Source: AP-15 sp963700195
Lineage (GTDB): Bacteria > Pseudomonadota > Alphaproteobacteria > ATCC43930 > CGMCC-115725
DNA length: 64,000 nt
Direction of reading: 5' to 3'
Assembly: GCA_963700195.1 (NCBI GenBank)
Contig: CAVOWQ010000013.1
Span: forward strand, 28,558-92,557
The notes beneath the pieces were generated by a model. It was not told where the DNA came from and made no database searches. It was given only the letters and a program-made list of their open reading frames with translations. Shown here piece after piece: positions 44,319-54,631 of the stretch; position 1 is the stretch's first letter, and every line of letters starts with the position of its first letter. The translations under genes and the position numbers were made by a program.

Positions 44319-45242
44319 TCAACCGGCCTCGACCAGTTCGAGCGCTTCGCGGCTCGGGCCTTCGATCATGATCGCTCGGGTGTCACCGAGAGCGTAGGGT
44401 TCTTCCAAGAAGACGACGCCTTCGCTGCGCAATTTGTCGATCCAGTCGTCGAGATCGGCGACGCCCAACGCGATGTGATCCTGCAATTGGCCGCGCGAGC
44501 CGGCGAGCGGCCGCTCGCCCTGGTTGGCGTACCAGATCAGCGCCACATCGCCGAATTCGACGCCGGCCCGGGGCGAGCGGTACATCCCTTCGCGGTTGAG
44601 CGCGGGCCAGGTGTGCTCGGCGCCGCGCGGCACCTTGCAGTCGGCCTCGGTCACCGGAGCTTCGCCCCAGCCGGCCCGCGGCGACGCATTCAGATGCTTC
44701 TGGTACCACAGCTGAGCGCAGAGCGGGTCCTCCTGGTAGAGGTGCACGTGGTTGAATCGTTCGGCCGGGTGGTCGCCGGCGTATTCGACGAGCGCGTCAT
44801 CGGGGCCCTTCATGTAGGCGAAGCCCCCGCCGCCGGCCGGCCCGAGGCGCTTCTGCCTCGCCTCGGCAATCTGCGCCCTGGTCAGCCCCAACACGCCGCC
44901 CTGGCCCGGCCAGGTGTCGCTGCTGATCAGCACGGAGCCGCCTTCCTCGCTCGTATAGAGCGGCAGCAGCTCGACCTCCTTGCGGGTCTTGTAGGTTCCG
45001 AGACTGTGGCGCGAGTTGGTGACGTGCCAGCCGAAATGCCAGATCGCGCTCTGCGGCTCGCTTCCCGGCGGCGTGTCGACTTTGGTGAACAGCACCATGA
45101 CGTCGTTCGGCGATTTGAGCGCCGGAAAGCCGCCCCAGTTTTGCTTCGCGGTGCTCGGAAACTGCTTGGTATAGAAATCGATCGCGGCATCGGGATCGGT
45201 CGAATTCAGGTGCAGATGATGGAACTTCGGGGTCGGCAGCAT
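44319..45242 (-). CDS. VOC (glyoxalase/dioxygenase) family protein
   Basis: A 307-residue protein with two vicinal-oxygen-chelate modules. The first begins PKFHHLHLNSTDPDAAIDFYTKQFP and the second FNHVHLYQEDPLCAQLWYQKHLN; the C-terminus holds LQDHIALGVADLDDWIDKLRSEGV and AIMIEGPSREALELVE. Metal ligands are His in HLHLN and HVHLY and the acidic residues near each module end. The reaction (ring cleavage or isomerisation) is unknown. Starts at 45251 and 45242 are three codons apart. Confidence 0.85.
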   Translation of the reverse strand: MLPTPKFHHLHLNSTDPDAAIDFYTKQFPSTAKQNWGGFPALKSPNDVMVLFTKVDTPPGSEPQSAIWHFGWHVTNSRHSLGTYKTRKEVELLPLYTSEEGGSVLISSDTWPGQGGVLGLTRAQIAEARQKRLGPAGGGGFAYMKGPDDALVEYAGDHPAERFNHVHLYQEDPLCAQLWYQKHLNASPRAGWGEAPVTEADCKVPRGAEHTWPALNREGMYRSPRAGVEFGDVALIWYANQGERPLAGSRGQLQDHIALGVADLDDWIDKLRSEGVVFLEEPYALGDTRAIMIEGPSREALELVEAG

Positions 45243-45325
45243 GCGGTGCATCCTTGCGGCTGAATTGGTCTACTATGCGCCAAAGAACCAATACCACTGA
45301 AATCAACGCGTCTTGGGGAGACATC

Positions 45326-47568
45326 ATGAGGGCAGCGAGGACCATTTCCGCAGCAGTGCTGGCCTTGATGATGCTCGCAGCTCAGGCGCCCGCTCAGCAG
45401 AACTCGCCGCAGGCGGTCGAAATCGACAATGACGATATCGGCGGCGTGGTCACCAGCCGGTTCGGGCCGGAAGCCGGCGTGTGGGTCATCGCGCAGACCA
45501 CCGAGCTCGGCACGCGGTTCGCCAAAATCGCGGTCACCGACGAACGCGGGCGCTACGTCGTCCCGGATCTGCCCCAGGCCCATTACCAGGTCTGGGTGCG
45601 CGGCTACGGTCTCGTCGACTCGCCGAAGGTTGCGGCCGAGCCGGGCAAGATCCTGAACCTGACCGCCGAGACGGCGCCGAGCCTCGCTGCGGCCGCGCAG
45701 TACTATCCGGCGATCTATTGGGCCTCGATGATCAAATTCCCGGACCAGAGCCGCTTCCCGGGCACCGGTGACAAGGGCAACGGCATCCCGGAGAATTTCA
45801 AGACGCAAGACCAGTGGCTCAATTTCATCAAGACCAATGGCTGCGGCAACTGCCACCAGATCGGCAATTACGCGACGCGGTACCTGTCGCCAAAACTCGG
45901 CAATTTTGAATCGTCGGAGGACGCGTGGTCGCATCGGCTGTCGGTCGGACCGGCCGGGCACGACATGGTGAATTTCATCACTCAGCTGATGACGCCGGAC
46001 GGCGGCCATCTGAAGGCGCTCGCCGATTGGACCGACCGCATCCAGGCGGGCGAACTGCCGAGCCGCAGTCCGCCGCGGCCGGTCGGCGTCGAACGCAACA
46101 TCGTCGTGACGGTGCGCGATTGGCTGGACCCGAAGCATTATTTGCACGACCTGACGACGACCGACCGGCGCAACCCGACGGTCAACGCCGACGGCCCGAT
46201 CTACGGCGACACCGAGCTCTCGAGCAACGCGCAGCCGGTGCTCGACCCGGTGCACAACACAAAGACGACGATCCAGCCGCCGTTCCGCCCCGATACGCCC
46301 AGTTCGGCGCTCGCCAACGAGGTCGTCAATCCGTCACCCTATTGGGACATGGAGCAGACCTGGGACAGCAAGGTCAATGCACACACCTCGGCGATGGACC
46401 AGGACGGGCGCGTCTATTGGGCCGCGCAGAACCGCGCGCCCAACGACATTCCGGATTACTGCAAGAAGGGATCGCCGCTGCGCTCCGCCCAGATTTATCC
46501 GCTCGACGTGCAGCCATGAAGGATTTTTCCAGAACTCGCGGCAGGTCACCGTCTACGAGCCGAAGACCCAGAAGTTCACGACGATCGACACCTGCTTCGG
46601 CACGCATCATCTGAATTTCGCCGAGGACGCCAACAACACACTGTGGCTCAGCAACAATACCGGTCTTGGCGGAGCCCCGGTGCCGGAGCTGGCCGTCGTC
46701 GGCTGGATCAACACCAAACTGTTCTGGGAGACGGGTGATGCGGCGAAAGCGCAGGGCTGGACGCCGCTGATCGTCGACACCGTCGGCAGCGGGAAGCGCA
46801 CCGAGAGCTGGAACGAGCCGGGTCAGCCGGCCGACCCCAACAAGGACACCCGCATCCCGTTCGGCATGTACGCGATTGCGTGGTCGCCGGCCGACGGCTC
46901 AATCTGGGGCTCGAGCTTGGCGCATCCCGGCTACGTCATCCGCGTCGCGCCGGGAGCGAACCCGCCCGACACGGCATTGGCCGAGATCTACAAGATCCCG
47001 CTGCCGGGCTTCGGTATCCGCGGCATGGATGTCGACCGCAACGGCGTCGCATGGCTGCCGCTCGACAGCGGCCACATCGCCAGCTTCGACCGGCGCAAGT
47101 GCCAGGGGCCGCTCAACGGGCCGGACGCCGACAAGGGCGAGAAATGCCCCGAGGGCTTTTCGTTCTACGCATTGCCGGGACCGGGCTTTCAGGGCGATCC
47201 CGGGCGCCGAGGAGAACCCGTATTACATCTGGGTCGACCAGCACGACATTCTGGGGCTCGGCGCCAACGTGCCGTTCGAGACCGGCAACCAGTCGGATTC
47301 ATTGCACGCGCTGGTCGGCGGCCAGATCATCGAGTTGCGGGTGCCCTATCCGATGGGCTTTTTCGCCAAGGGTCTTGAAGGGCGCATCGACGACCCGAAC
47401 GCCGGCTGGAAGGGGCGCGAATTATGGGTGACTTCGGGCAACCGGACGCCGTTCCACATCGAGGGGATCGACGCTCCGGCACCGGGCGCGCCGGGCGCCA
47501 CGCCGCAAACGCTGTCGAGCCCGCTCGTCGTCGAATTCCAGCTCAGGCCCAATCCGCTCGCGCATTAA
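45326..47568 (+). CDS. exported cytochrome c / Vgb-like beta-propeller protein with carboxypeptidase-regulatory domain (two frameshifts)
   Basis: A product of about 745 residues read through two one-base insertions (a T near 46516; one G in GGG at 47202-47204). Order: signal peptide (AAVLALMMLAAQAPAQ); a carboxypeptidase-regulatory-like beta domain (GVVTSRFGPEAGVWVIAQTT...DERGRYVVPDLP, residues 30-105); a c-type heme site CGNCH (about residue 175); then propeller repeats of virginiamycin-B-lyase type such as TLWLSNNTGLGG, PFGMYAIAWSPADGSIWGSS and GIRGMDVDRNGVAWLPLDSG. It is therefore a periplasmic heme protein with a likely sensor, enzyme or binding propeller. GGGGAG precedes the ATG. Substrate and electron partner are unknown. 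Confidence 0.8.
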
Positions 47569-47619
47569 CCGAGCTAGCGGATCGACTAATCCGAAAGGCG
47601 CGCTGTAATAATTCTCCGT

Positions 47620-47672
47620 CTTCCCGCCGAAGGCCGGGACCCATCTCAAGCATGGGCACCGGCCTTCGAAGG
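47620..47672. repeat. inverted repeat of the CCGGCGAAAGCCGG family
   Basis: CGAAGGCCGGGACCCAT (47628-47644) pairs with ATGGGCACCGGCCTTCG (from 47651), forming a hairpin with a two-base mismatch. A closely related copy occurs at 58476-58558. It lies in the 294-base gap between the Vgb-like gene and the convergent NTF2-like gene and may end transcription. Confidence 0.7.
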
Positions 47673-47862
47673 TGTGACAAAGTAGCGTCGCGGCCAGCGC
47701 GTCCCACAACTGCGGGCCGTAGCATTTCATCCAGTCAAGATCGGGGCGCTCGCGGTCTTGAGCCAATCCGATGGCTGAACCCAATGCGTCAGGGAGATGC
47801 TGGAGCCTCGAGCAGGTTTTGTCGAGCTGGTCGGACGAAAGCCGGGGTCGCGGCTCAGGCTA

Positions 47863-48321
47863 TCAGGCCAATTTGTAGGCCTGCCGCGCCAGGAGCTTCC
47901 AGTTCCCGCCTTGCTTCTGCCAGACCTCGATAGTGCCGATCCTGATATTGTTGGTTTTGCCGTCCATTTCGGATTCGGACTCATAGAGGTGGCGGGCGAT
48001 CGCGGCGTCGCCGGCCACCTCGATCTTGAGATCGGGGAAGGTCAGCGATTTGACGGTCGCCTTCCGGGTCATGACGCCGTTGATGAACTCGGGCTTGTTC
48101 TGGACCCTGCCATCGGAATGCCCGTAGCTGAGCTGATCGGCAGTCAGCCGCTCCAACTGGGCTTTATCCGCCTTTAGAAGCGCCTCTCGCAGCGCTTCGA
48201 CATTCTGCTTGACGGCCGCTTCGTCGCCGCTTTCGGCAAACGCAGGAGAGCCGAACAAAAGGCGCGGTACGCTGAGCGCCAGCGCCCCCGCGACGGCCAA
48301 GCCACGACGGGTGATTTGCAT
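47863..48321 (-). CDS. exported NTF2-like protein (DUF4440)
   Basis: A 152-residue protein with a Tat-like signal (ITRRGLAVAGALALSVPRLL, cut near AFAES) and one NTF2-like domain of the SnoaL/DUF4440 type: VEALREALLKADKAQLERL, YGHSDGRVQNKPEFINGV, RHLYESESEMDGKTNN, IEVWQKQGGNWKLLARQ. Such exported single-domain proteins are common and have no known activity. The start at 48321 has GGAGG upstream. Confidence 0.85.
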   Translation of the reverse strand: MQITRRGLAVAGALALSVPRLLFGSPAFAESGDEAAVKQNVEALREALLKADKAQLERLTADQLSYGHSDGRVQNKPEFINGVMTRKATVKSLTFPDLKIEVAGDAAIARHLYESESEMDGKTNNIRIGTIEVWQKQGGNWKLLARQAYKLA

Positions 48322-48700
48322 CGTTTCCTCCCTTTCTCCGGTGGCAAGCGTCGGTTTCGTAGCAACGTAACCTTGGCGCGCCACGGTGTCGAACGGAAGT
48401 TGTAGCCGGTGCCGTCACGAAAATTGCCTCAATCGCATGATATTCACTCGTAACGAGACGTCAGGCGGGATCTCCAAGATGATGTATGTTGGGCAGACGC
48501 AGATACAGCGAATACAGCAAATCCTGGCTGATATGCTGGCCGTTCCTAGCTGTTATTTCACAGCAGCTATTGCACAAAAACCGACGGCTTCCGCGGCTGA
48601 AGCGAACCCGCTGGCTGTTAATTCTGTGTATTATCAGCCAATATCGCCGACATCGGGGACCGCCCATAACCCCGAGATGCTGTGGCACTGAGGTGGTCGG
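48322..48700. other. leader and intergenic region upstream of argG
   Basis: About 380 bases, AT-richer than the surroundings. A plus-strand open frame (48386-48691) has no ribosome site and no recognisable family. A small inverted repeat (AGCTG...CAGCT near 48548-48570) is present. The segment should hold the argG promoter, but no clear operator or attenuator can be named. Confidence 0.5.
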
Positions 48701-49959
48701 ATGCGCGAAACGGTGAAAAAGGTGGTGCTGGCCTATTCGGGAGGGCTCGACACTTCGGTGATCTTGCGCTGGCTGCAGGAAACCTATCGCTGCGAGGTCG
48801 TCACGTTCACTGCCGATCTCGGTCAAGGGGAGGAGCTGGAGCCGGCGCGCCGGAAAGCCGAGATGCTCGGCGCGAGCGAGATCTTCATCGACGATCTGCG
48901 CGAGGAATTTGTCCGCGATTTCGTTTTCCCGATGTTCCGCGCCAATGCGCTCTACGAGGGCGCCTATCTTCTCGGTACCTCGATTGCGCGGCCGCTGATC
49001 GCCAAACGGCAGATCGAGATCGCCCGTCAGGTCGGCGCCGACGCCGTCGCCCACGGCGCGACCGGCAAGGGCAACGACCAGGTGCGGTTCGAGCTCAGCT
49101 ATTATGCGCTCAATCCCGACATCAAGGTCATTGCACCATGGCGCGAATGGGACCTGACCTCGCGCACCCGGCTTCTCGAATACGCCGAACAGCACCAGAT
49201 CCCGATCGCCAAGGACAAGCGCGGCGAGGCCCCGTTTTCGGTCGACGCCAATCTCCTGCACGTCTCCGCCGAGGGCAAAGTGCTCGAAGATCCGTGGGTC
49301 GAGCCGGAAGAATTCGTGTTCAGCCGCACCGTTGCCCCGGAAGTCGCGCCCGACAAGCCCGAATATGTCGAGATCGCGTTCGAGCGCGGCGACCCCGTCG
49401 CGGTCAATGGCGAACAGTCTCAGTCCCGCGGCGCTGCTCCAGCGCTTGAACGAGATCGGCGGCAGGCACGGGGTCGGCCGGCTCGATCTCGTCGAGAACC
49501 GCTTTCGTCGGCATGAAATCGAGGGGCGTCTACGAGACGCCGGGCGGGACGATCCTGCAGGCGGCGCATCGCGGGGTCGAGAGCCTGACCCTCGACCGCG
49601 GCGCCGCGCATCTGAAGGACGAGCTGATGCCGCGCTATGCCGAGCTCATTTACAACGGCTTCTGGTTTTCCCCGGAGCGCGAGATGCTGCAGGCGCTGAT
49701 CGACAAGAGCCAGGAGAATGTCGAAGGGGTGGCGCGACTGAAGCTCTATAAGGGTTCGGCGTGCGTCGTCGGCAGAAAGTCGCCGAGAAGCCTCTACAGC
49801 CTCGCCCACGTCACCTTCGAGGAGGACGCCGTCTACGACCAGCGCGACGCCGAGGGGTTCATCAAGCTCAACGCGCTCCGCCTGCGCCTCGCCGCCCGGC
49901 GAGATGACCGACGCCCCGGCCCCCTCCCATTCCCTCCCCGGCAGACGGGGGAGGGTTAG
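48701..49959 (+). CDS. argG: argininosuccinate synthase (two frameshifts)
   Basis: Joins citrulline and aspartate with ATP in arginine synthesis. The N-terminus has the ATP site VVLAYSGGLDTSVILRWL, then YEGAYLLGTSIARPLIAK, HGATGKGNDQVRFE and KDKRGEAPFSVDANLLHVSAEG. A one-base insertion at 49415 and one extra T at 49503-49505 break the frame. Corrected, it reads [44 protein letters not shown] and on to LKLYKGSACVVGRKSPRSLYS. The 405-residue length is normal; the last 20 residues run into a hairpin repeat. AGGTGG precedes the ATG. Confidence 0.93.
49932..49955. repeat. GC-rich hairpin between convergent argG and zapE
   Basis: CCCTCCCCG and CGGGGGAGGG form a near-perfect stem over the argG stop, 20 bases before the zapE stop. 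It belongs to the same CCCTCTCCCC palindrome family as 2480-2589. Position between convergent ends suggests a transcription end signal for both genes, though there is no T-run. Confidence 0.6.
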
Positions 49960-49974
49960 GGTGAGAAAGTGCGC

Positions 49975-51118
49975 CTAACGGCGCGGACGGTTGGCGATGT
50001 ACTCTTCGCTCTGCATTTCGATCAGGCGCGAGACCGTGCGCCGGAACTCGAAGGTGCCGTCGCCGGCAGTATAAATTTCTTCCGGCGGCACTTCGGCCGA
50101 GGCGATCAGCAGGGTGCGCGCCTCGTAGAGCGTGTCGATCAGGATGTTGAAGCGCCGCGCCTCGTTGCGCTGCTGCGGGGAGAGGCGCGGGATGCCTTCG
50201 ACGATGACCGCAGCGAAGCGCTCGGCGATCGCGAGGTAATCGGCGGCGCCGAGCGGGTTGGCGCAGAGATCGTCGAAGGAGAACCAGGCGACGCCGCGCG
50301 CCGCCCGCGGGACGACGAGCGGGCGCCCTTTCACGGTAAGGGTCGCGCGGGCGCCGGATGCCCCATCGGTCAGCTCGGCAAAGGCGTGTTCGAGCGCGTC
50401 GTGCGCCGCCTCGTCGAGCGGGTGGTGGTAGACCGGCTTGCCGTGCAGTCGGGCGAGCCGGTAGTCGCGCCCGCTGTCGAGCTCCAGCACATAGAGCTTT
50501 TGTTTGAGCAGCGCGATGAACGGCAGAAACCGCTCGCGCTGCAGACCATGCTCGTAGAGCTCGTCCGGCGCGCGGTTCGAGGTCGCGACGACCACCACCC
50601 CGGCGTCGAACAGCGCCCTGAACAGGCGTTCGAGGATCATCGCATCGGCGATGTCCTCGACCTGAAATTCGTCGAAGCACAATAGCGCAGCCTCGCCGGC
50701 GAGATCGCTGCGCGACCTTGGCGATCGGCCGGTCGGTCTGGGCGCGCCGCTCCCGCTCGATGCGGTCATGCACCTCGAGCATGAAGGCGTGGAAATGCAC
50801 CCGCCGCTTGCGAAGGCTCGGCACCGAGCGGAAGAACAGGTCCATCAGCATCGATTTGCCGCGGCCGACCGGACCGCACAGATAAAGCCCGACCGGCGCG
50901 TGACTGCCGCCGTTCTCGGCAAGGCCGAAGCGGGCGAGCCAGCCGCGCAGGCCGGTTTCCGGCCGGTAGTGCAGCAAGGCGCGATAGAGGCTCTGCAGCC
51001 GCTCGATCGCCAGCTGCTGTGCCGGGTCGGGCTGCAGCAGCCCCCGCTGGCGCAGCGCGCGGTAGACCGCCATCGGCTCCGCGGTCGGCGCCGCGGCTGT
51101 GCCCGCATCGGGTGCCAT
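49975..51118 (-). CDS. zapE: cell division protein ZapE (AFG1-like ATPase, frameshifted)
   Basis: Z-ring associated ATPase of the AFG1/LACE1 family. The N-terminal part shows YRALLHYRPETGLRGWLARFG and the Walker A GLYLCGPVGRGKSMLMDLFF followed by RRVHFHAFMLEVH. The C-terminal part, in another frame, begins LLCFDEFQVEDIADAMIL (Walker B) and contains VVVATSNRAPDELY and the FSFDDLCANPLGAADYL segment. One extra base near 50710 separates them; removing it gives VARDLAGEAALLCFDE. About 380 residues. A GTG at 51121 precedes the ATG used here. Confidence 0.9.
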
Positions 51119-51204
51119 CACAATGAGCTGACTAGATTCGCCGCGATCGACGGGCAGGTGTTCCGGGGTTAATTTCCCTCGAGGATCGGGCGAAGGAGAA
51201 AGCG

Positions 51205-51411
51205 ATGAACGAAGACCGTTTCAACATGGATATCCGCAAATTCTTAAAAGTGGTCGGCGTGACCTCGCAGCGCGAAATCGAGACCGCAGTCCGCGACGCG
51301 CTCGCCACCGGCAAGCTCAGCCAAAGCGTACTATTGAAGCCGCGCGTGACCCTGTCGATCCCGGAGCTCGGGATCGAACACGTCGTCGACGGCGAGATCG
51401 GGCTGTCTTAG
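51205..51411 (+). CDS. DUF6494 family small protein
   Basis: A 68-residue protein: FNMDIRKFLKVVGVTSQREIETAV, then a short beta end (VLLKPRVTLSIPELGIEHVVDG). This matches DUF6494, a small conserved family of proteobacteria with unknown function. AAGGAGAAAG lies just upstream of the ATG, and it stands alone between zapE and a palindromic repeat. Confidence 0.88.
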   Translation: MNEDRFNMDIRKFLKVVGVTSQREIETAVRDALATGKLSQSVLLKPRVTLSIPELGIEHVVDGEIGLS

Positions 51412-51429
51412 TAGGCGGCTCGCTTCGCT

Positions 51430-51502
51430 GAGATTGCTTCGGCGCTCCGCGCCTCGCAATGACGACAGATACTGCCGTCATTGCGAGCGGGGCGAAGAAA
51501 TC
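51430..51502. repeat. interspersed palindromic repeat (TCGCAATGACG family)
   Basis: TCGCAATGACG (51454-51464) and CGTCATTGCGA (51476-51486) are exact complements, and outer blocks AGATTGCTTCG and CGAAGAAATCT extend the stem with one mismatch. The same core occurs as a perfect palindrome at 58611-58632. It sits between the ends of DUF6494 and the convergent RidA gene. Confidence 0.85.
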
Positions 51503-51510
51503 TCGCTGGT

Positions 51511-51870
51511 TTATTTCGCGGCGGTCACCATGATTTCGACCAGCAGTTCCGGGCGCGCCAGATCAGCCTTGACGCAGGCGCGCGCCGGCGGGTTCTCGGG
51601 ATCGACCCAGGCGTTCCACACCGAGTTCATGTCGGCGAACAGCGCCATGTCCTTGATCCACAGATTGGCCGAGAGGAGGTTGGATTTGGTGGTCCCGGCC
51701 TGGGCGAGGTAGCCGTCGATCTTGTCGAGGATCTGCTTGGTCTGGCCCTTGATGTCCTGGCTCGTGTCGCCGGCGGTCAGACCGGCGAGATAGACCGTGT
51801 CGCCGCGCACGACGCAGCGGCTCATGCGCGGACCGGGCGGCTGGGTCCGGTCGAAACGGGTGATGGCCAT
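51511..51870 (-). CDS. RidA family protein
   Basis: A 119-residue Rid-fold protein, a family that hydrolyses reactive enamine/imine intermediates. It has VVRGDTVYLAGLTAGDTSQDIKGQTKQILDKID, LLSANLWIKDMALFADMNSVWNAWV and PARACVKADLARPELLVEIMVTA. The conserved Arg of active RidA is present in PARACV. It lies 40 bases downstream of a cupin gene in the same direction. Confidence 0.92.
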   Translation of the reverse strand: MAITRFDRTQPPGPRMSRCVVRGDTVYLAGLTAGDTSQDIKGQTKQILDKIDGYLAQAGTTKSNLLSANLWIKDMALFADMNSVWNAWVDPENPPARACVKADLARPELLVEIMVTAAK

Positions 51871-51910
51871 CGCTAAGTCTCCCCTAAAGGTGATCCTGAA
51901 GAAAAAGCAG

Positions 51911-52300
51911 TCAGCCGGCGCTCTGCGGCATCGAAACGTAGTTGACGATCCGCTTGCCGTTGGTGTGGACGCCGAAGGTAACGAGCGGCCGGTCGCCCAC
52001 TACCCGGAAGGCATGCACCCGGTTTGCAGGTACGGCGATCGTGACCCCGGGTTCCATCGTTACGACACCCTCTTCGCCATCGAGCCAAGCCTCACCGCGC
52101 CCTTCGATGACAGTCAGGATCTCGGCATAAGGATGCGAGTGCGGTGGCGTCGCGTATCCCGGCTGCGAGGTCTGGATGCCGGTGCGGATCGGCAAACCCT
52201 CACCGGTGTCGTCGCCGATGATCGGCTGATAGGCGGCGCCACCCGGTAATGTCACACTCGGCCGGTCGGCATGGCGAATGACGGTCAGCGCGTCGGGCAT
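51911..52300 (-). CDS. cupin domain-containing protein
   Basis: A 129-residue single cupin: the metal-binding motif ATPPHSHPYAEILTVIEGRGEAW and the second motif VPANRVHAFRVVGDRPLVTFGVHTN. Starts with MPDALTVIRHADRPSVTLPGG; the longer frame to 52354 lacks support, while GGGAGCCGATG suits the start at 52300. It may share a transcript with RidA. The reaction is unknown. Confidence 0.85.
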   Translation of the reverse strand: MPDALTVIRHADRPSVTLPGGAAYQPIIGDDTGEGLPIRTGIQTSQPGYATPPHSHPYAEILTVIEGRGEAWLDGEEGVVTMEPGVTIAVPANRVHAFRVVGDRPLVTFGVHTNGKRIVNYVSMPQSAG

Positions 52301-52391
52301 CGGCTCCCTCCTCGGCCGTTGGGAAGCGGCGAAGCTATCACGGTTTCCGCGCACCAGTGATCAGAAAGTACCACTCGCAACGGAGATCGCC

Positions 52392-54631
52392 ATGCGGACA
52401 GTTCGCTCACCCTGCGCATCTCTGGCCTTTGCCGCGGCGCTGCTCTCATTGGGCGCGGCATCGGCAGCCGATATCGAAACGGCAGCGCCGCCGTCAACCG
52501 TTGAATTCGGTGCTCACCCGAAGACGGACGGCTGGGTCGATTTCGGATTGCACGCGCCCGCGGCCGACACCGCCGAGCTGCTGATCTACGACGCAGGAGA
52601 CGCCACGGCACCGTCGAGGGTTGTGCCGATGACGCGCGACGGCGCCGGAGACTGGAGCGTCCGCATCCGCGGCCCCGGGATGGGTGCCGGCATGTTTTAC
52701 ATGTACCGCCTGAATGGCCGCGGCACAGCCACGGCGAGCGCGCCCTTTGGCACCGTGCTGAACGGCAATTTCGTGCTCAACGATCCGTACGCCTACCGGA
52801 CGCAGGAGGTCGACTATTCGAAATTCTACGTCTCTCCCCCCTTCGTCGACATCGATCATTCGATCTACGCCGGAGGCGGCAAGAGCATCGTCTATGATCA
52901 AAGCGCCGATCCTGCCCCTACTCATGTCGGCGTGCGGCCGGAAGACCTCATCGTCTATGAGCTGCACGTGCAGGATTACACGGCGCAACTCCCGGGCCTG
53001 CCGCCGGCGTTGCGCGGCACTTATCTCGGCCTGACGCAGGGCGGGTTGAAAACGCCGGGGGGCCTGACCGCCGGGATCGATCACCTCGTCGAGCTCGGCG
53101 TCACTGCGGTCGAGCTGATGCCGGTCATGCAATACGACAAGGAGACGACGACCGCGCCGGGCCGGGTAAATCACTGGGGGTACATGACGACAAACTTTTT
53201 CGCGCCGGAAACGCGCTATGCGTCGCGTCCGGGCGATGAGGTCATCGAGCTGAAGCGGCTCGTCCAGGCTTTCCACGACCGCGGCATCGCAGTGTTCATG
53301 GACGCGGTCTACAACCACACCGCCGAAGGCGACTGGATTCAGGACGGGCGCCTCGCCGACAAATGCTACAATCTGTGCGACGACATTCCCGAAATCTATC
53401 GCGGCACGGGGACCGGGTTTTTCGCCAACGCCAGCGGCACCGGCAACGACATCGACTTTTCGGGCGGCGACCGTTTCACCAAGCACTTGGTCCTCGATTC
53501 CCTGACCCTGTGGCACACTGCCTATGGCGTTGACGGGTTTCGCTTCGACCTGGCCCGCATATTGGCCGACGGTTCGACAGATGCCGCCGCCTGGGTCAGC
53601 GCCGATCCCCGCTTCGCCGGTGCGCACCTCCACGCCGAGCCGTGGGACCTGGAGGGGCAGTGGTGGAATTTCATGGACAGCCCGCCCTGGGACTGGACGA
53701 ACAACCGCTGGGCCAAGTGGATCGGCAAGTACCGCGACGGAGCTCGGTTGTTCTCCAAAAGCGATCTGCGTGACCCCGGCACGTTGAAACGGCTCATCGA
53801 GGGCCGCGGCGCCGTTCCCGGAACGGACGCCGATGCTTCGAGCAAGCCGTGGCGCTCGATCAATTTTATCGCGATCCACGACGGCTACACGTTGCGGGAC
53901 TGCATGTTCTTCAATGATACCGACGGCTCGCACAACTGCTGGGACAGCGGCGGCGACGAGGATCTCCGCCGCAAACGTGAGAAACTGTTGTTGGGCCTGC
54001 TCCTGACCTGCAACGGCGTACCGCTGCTGCAGCAAGGAGATGAGTTCGGCCGCACCAAATCCGGGGCCGGGCAGGACGGCGCAAAGAACAGCTGGGACTG
54101 GGAATCCACCTCTGGCGATGCGACGGTGAACGCCGTCAACTGGATCGACTGGGGGCTCAAGGACGGCAATGCCAACGGTTCTCCCAACGGTCCACGCTAT
54201 GGGCGCGAATTGTCGGAGTGGACGCGCGGCCTGATTGCGTTGCGGCGACGCTGGACACAGTTTCGCCAGGCTGATTTCGCCGAATATGCATCGCGCCGCG
54301 CGCGGCCCCTGGCGACCCGGCCAATGACGGCCGTCTGAGCTACAGTTGGGAGGGCCCTGCGGCCGGTTCGCCGAGCCAGCTCGCGGTCATTCGCTGGGGG
54401 CGGCCGGGCGAGCCCGATCTGATGGTGATCTACAACGAGAGCTGGTTGCCATTCTCGGTCACCAACCTCGGCGACTGGTCGCCCCGGCCGTGGAAGGTGC
54501 TCGCCCGTTCCTGGCTGCCGCGCGGCGATGATCTCTGCGCGCTGCCCGATTGGACCGCCTGTCCCGATGCCGGCCCGGCTTTCACGGTCGATGGGCGCGC
54601 GATGGCGATCCTCGCCGCCTCCAGAGACTAG
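52392..54631 (+). CDS. exported GH13 debranching-type enzyme (GlgX/pullulanase-like, frameshifted)
   Basis: A product of about 746 residues. A signal peptide (CASLAFAAALLSLGAASAAD) comes first, then an N-terminal CBM48-like beta domain, then the GH13 barrel: GVTAVELMPVMQYD, VFMDAVYNHTAEG, nucleophile Asp in DGFRFDLARIL, acid Glu in LHAEPWD, and Asp in FIAIHDGYT. Glycogen debranching enzymes share this layout, but an exported form is less usual and would act on outside alpha-glucans. An indel near 54300 breaks the frame; the tail resumes as DPANDGRLSYSWEGP and ends with SWLPRGDDLCALPDW. It overlaps the convergent acyltransferase by 50 bases. Confidence 0.85.

Noticed and set aside
48430..48480. 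Possible tRNA 3' end or att site (ACTCGTAACGAGACGTCAGGCGG)
   Set aside because: No cloverleaf can be folded and no T-loop consensus GGTTCGANTCC is present.
48386..48691. 101-codon frame upstream of argG
   Set aside because: No ribosome site, no family, and amino-acid make-up atypical; kept only as a note on the leader region.
49880..49959. Possible extra frameshift at the argG end
   Set aside because: The last 20 residues look unusual, but they come from the hairpin repeat running through the stop; homology ends before it, so no break can be claimed.
52494..54035. 513-codon minus-strand open frame across the GH13 gene
   Set aside because: No family features, while the plus strand has all GH13 catalytic motifs.
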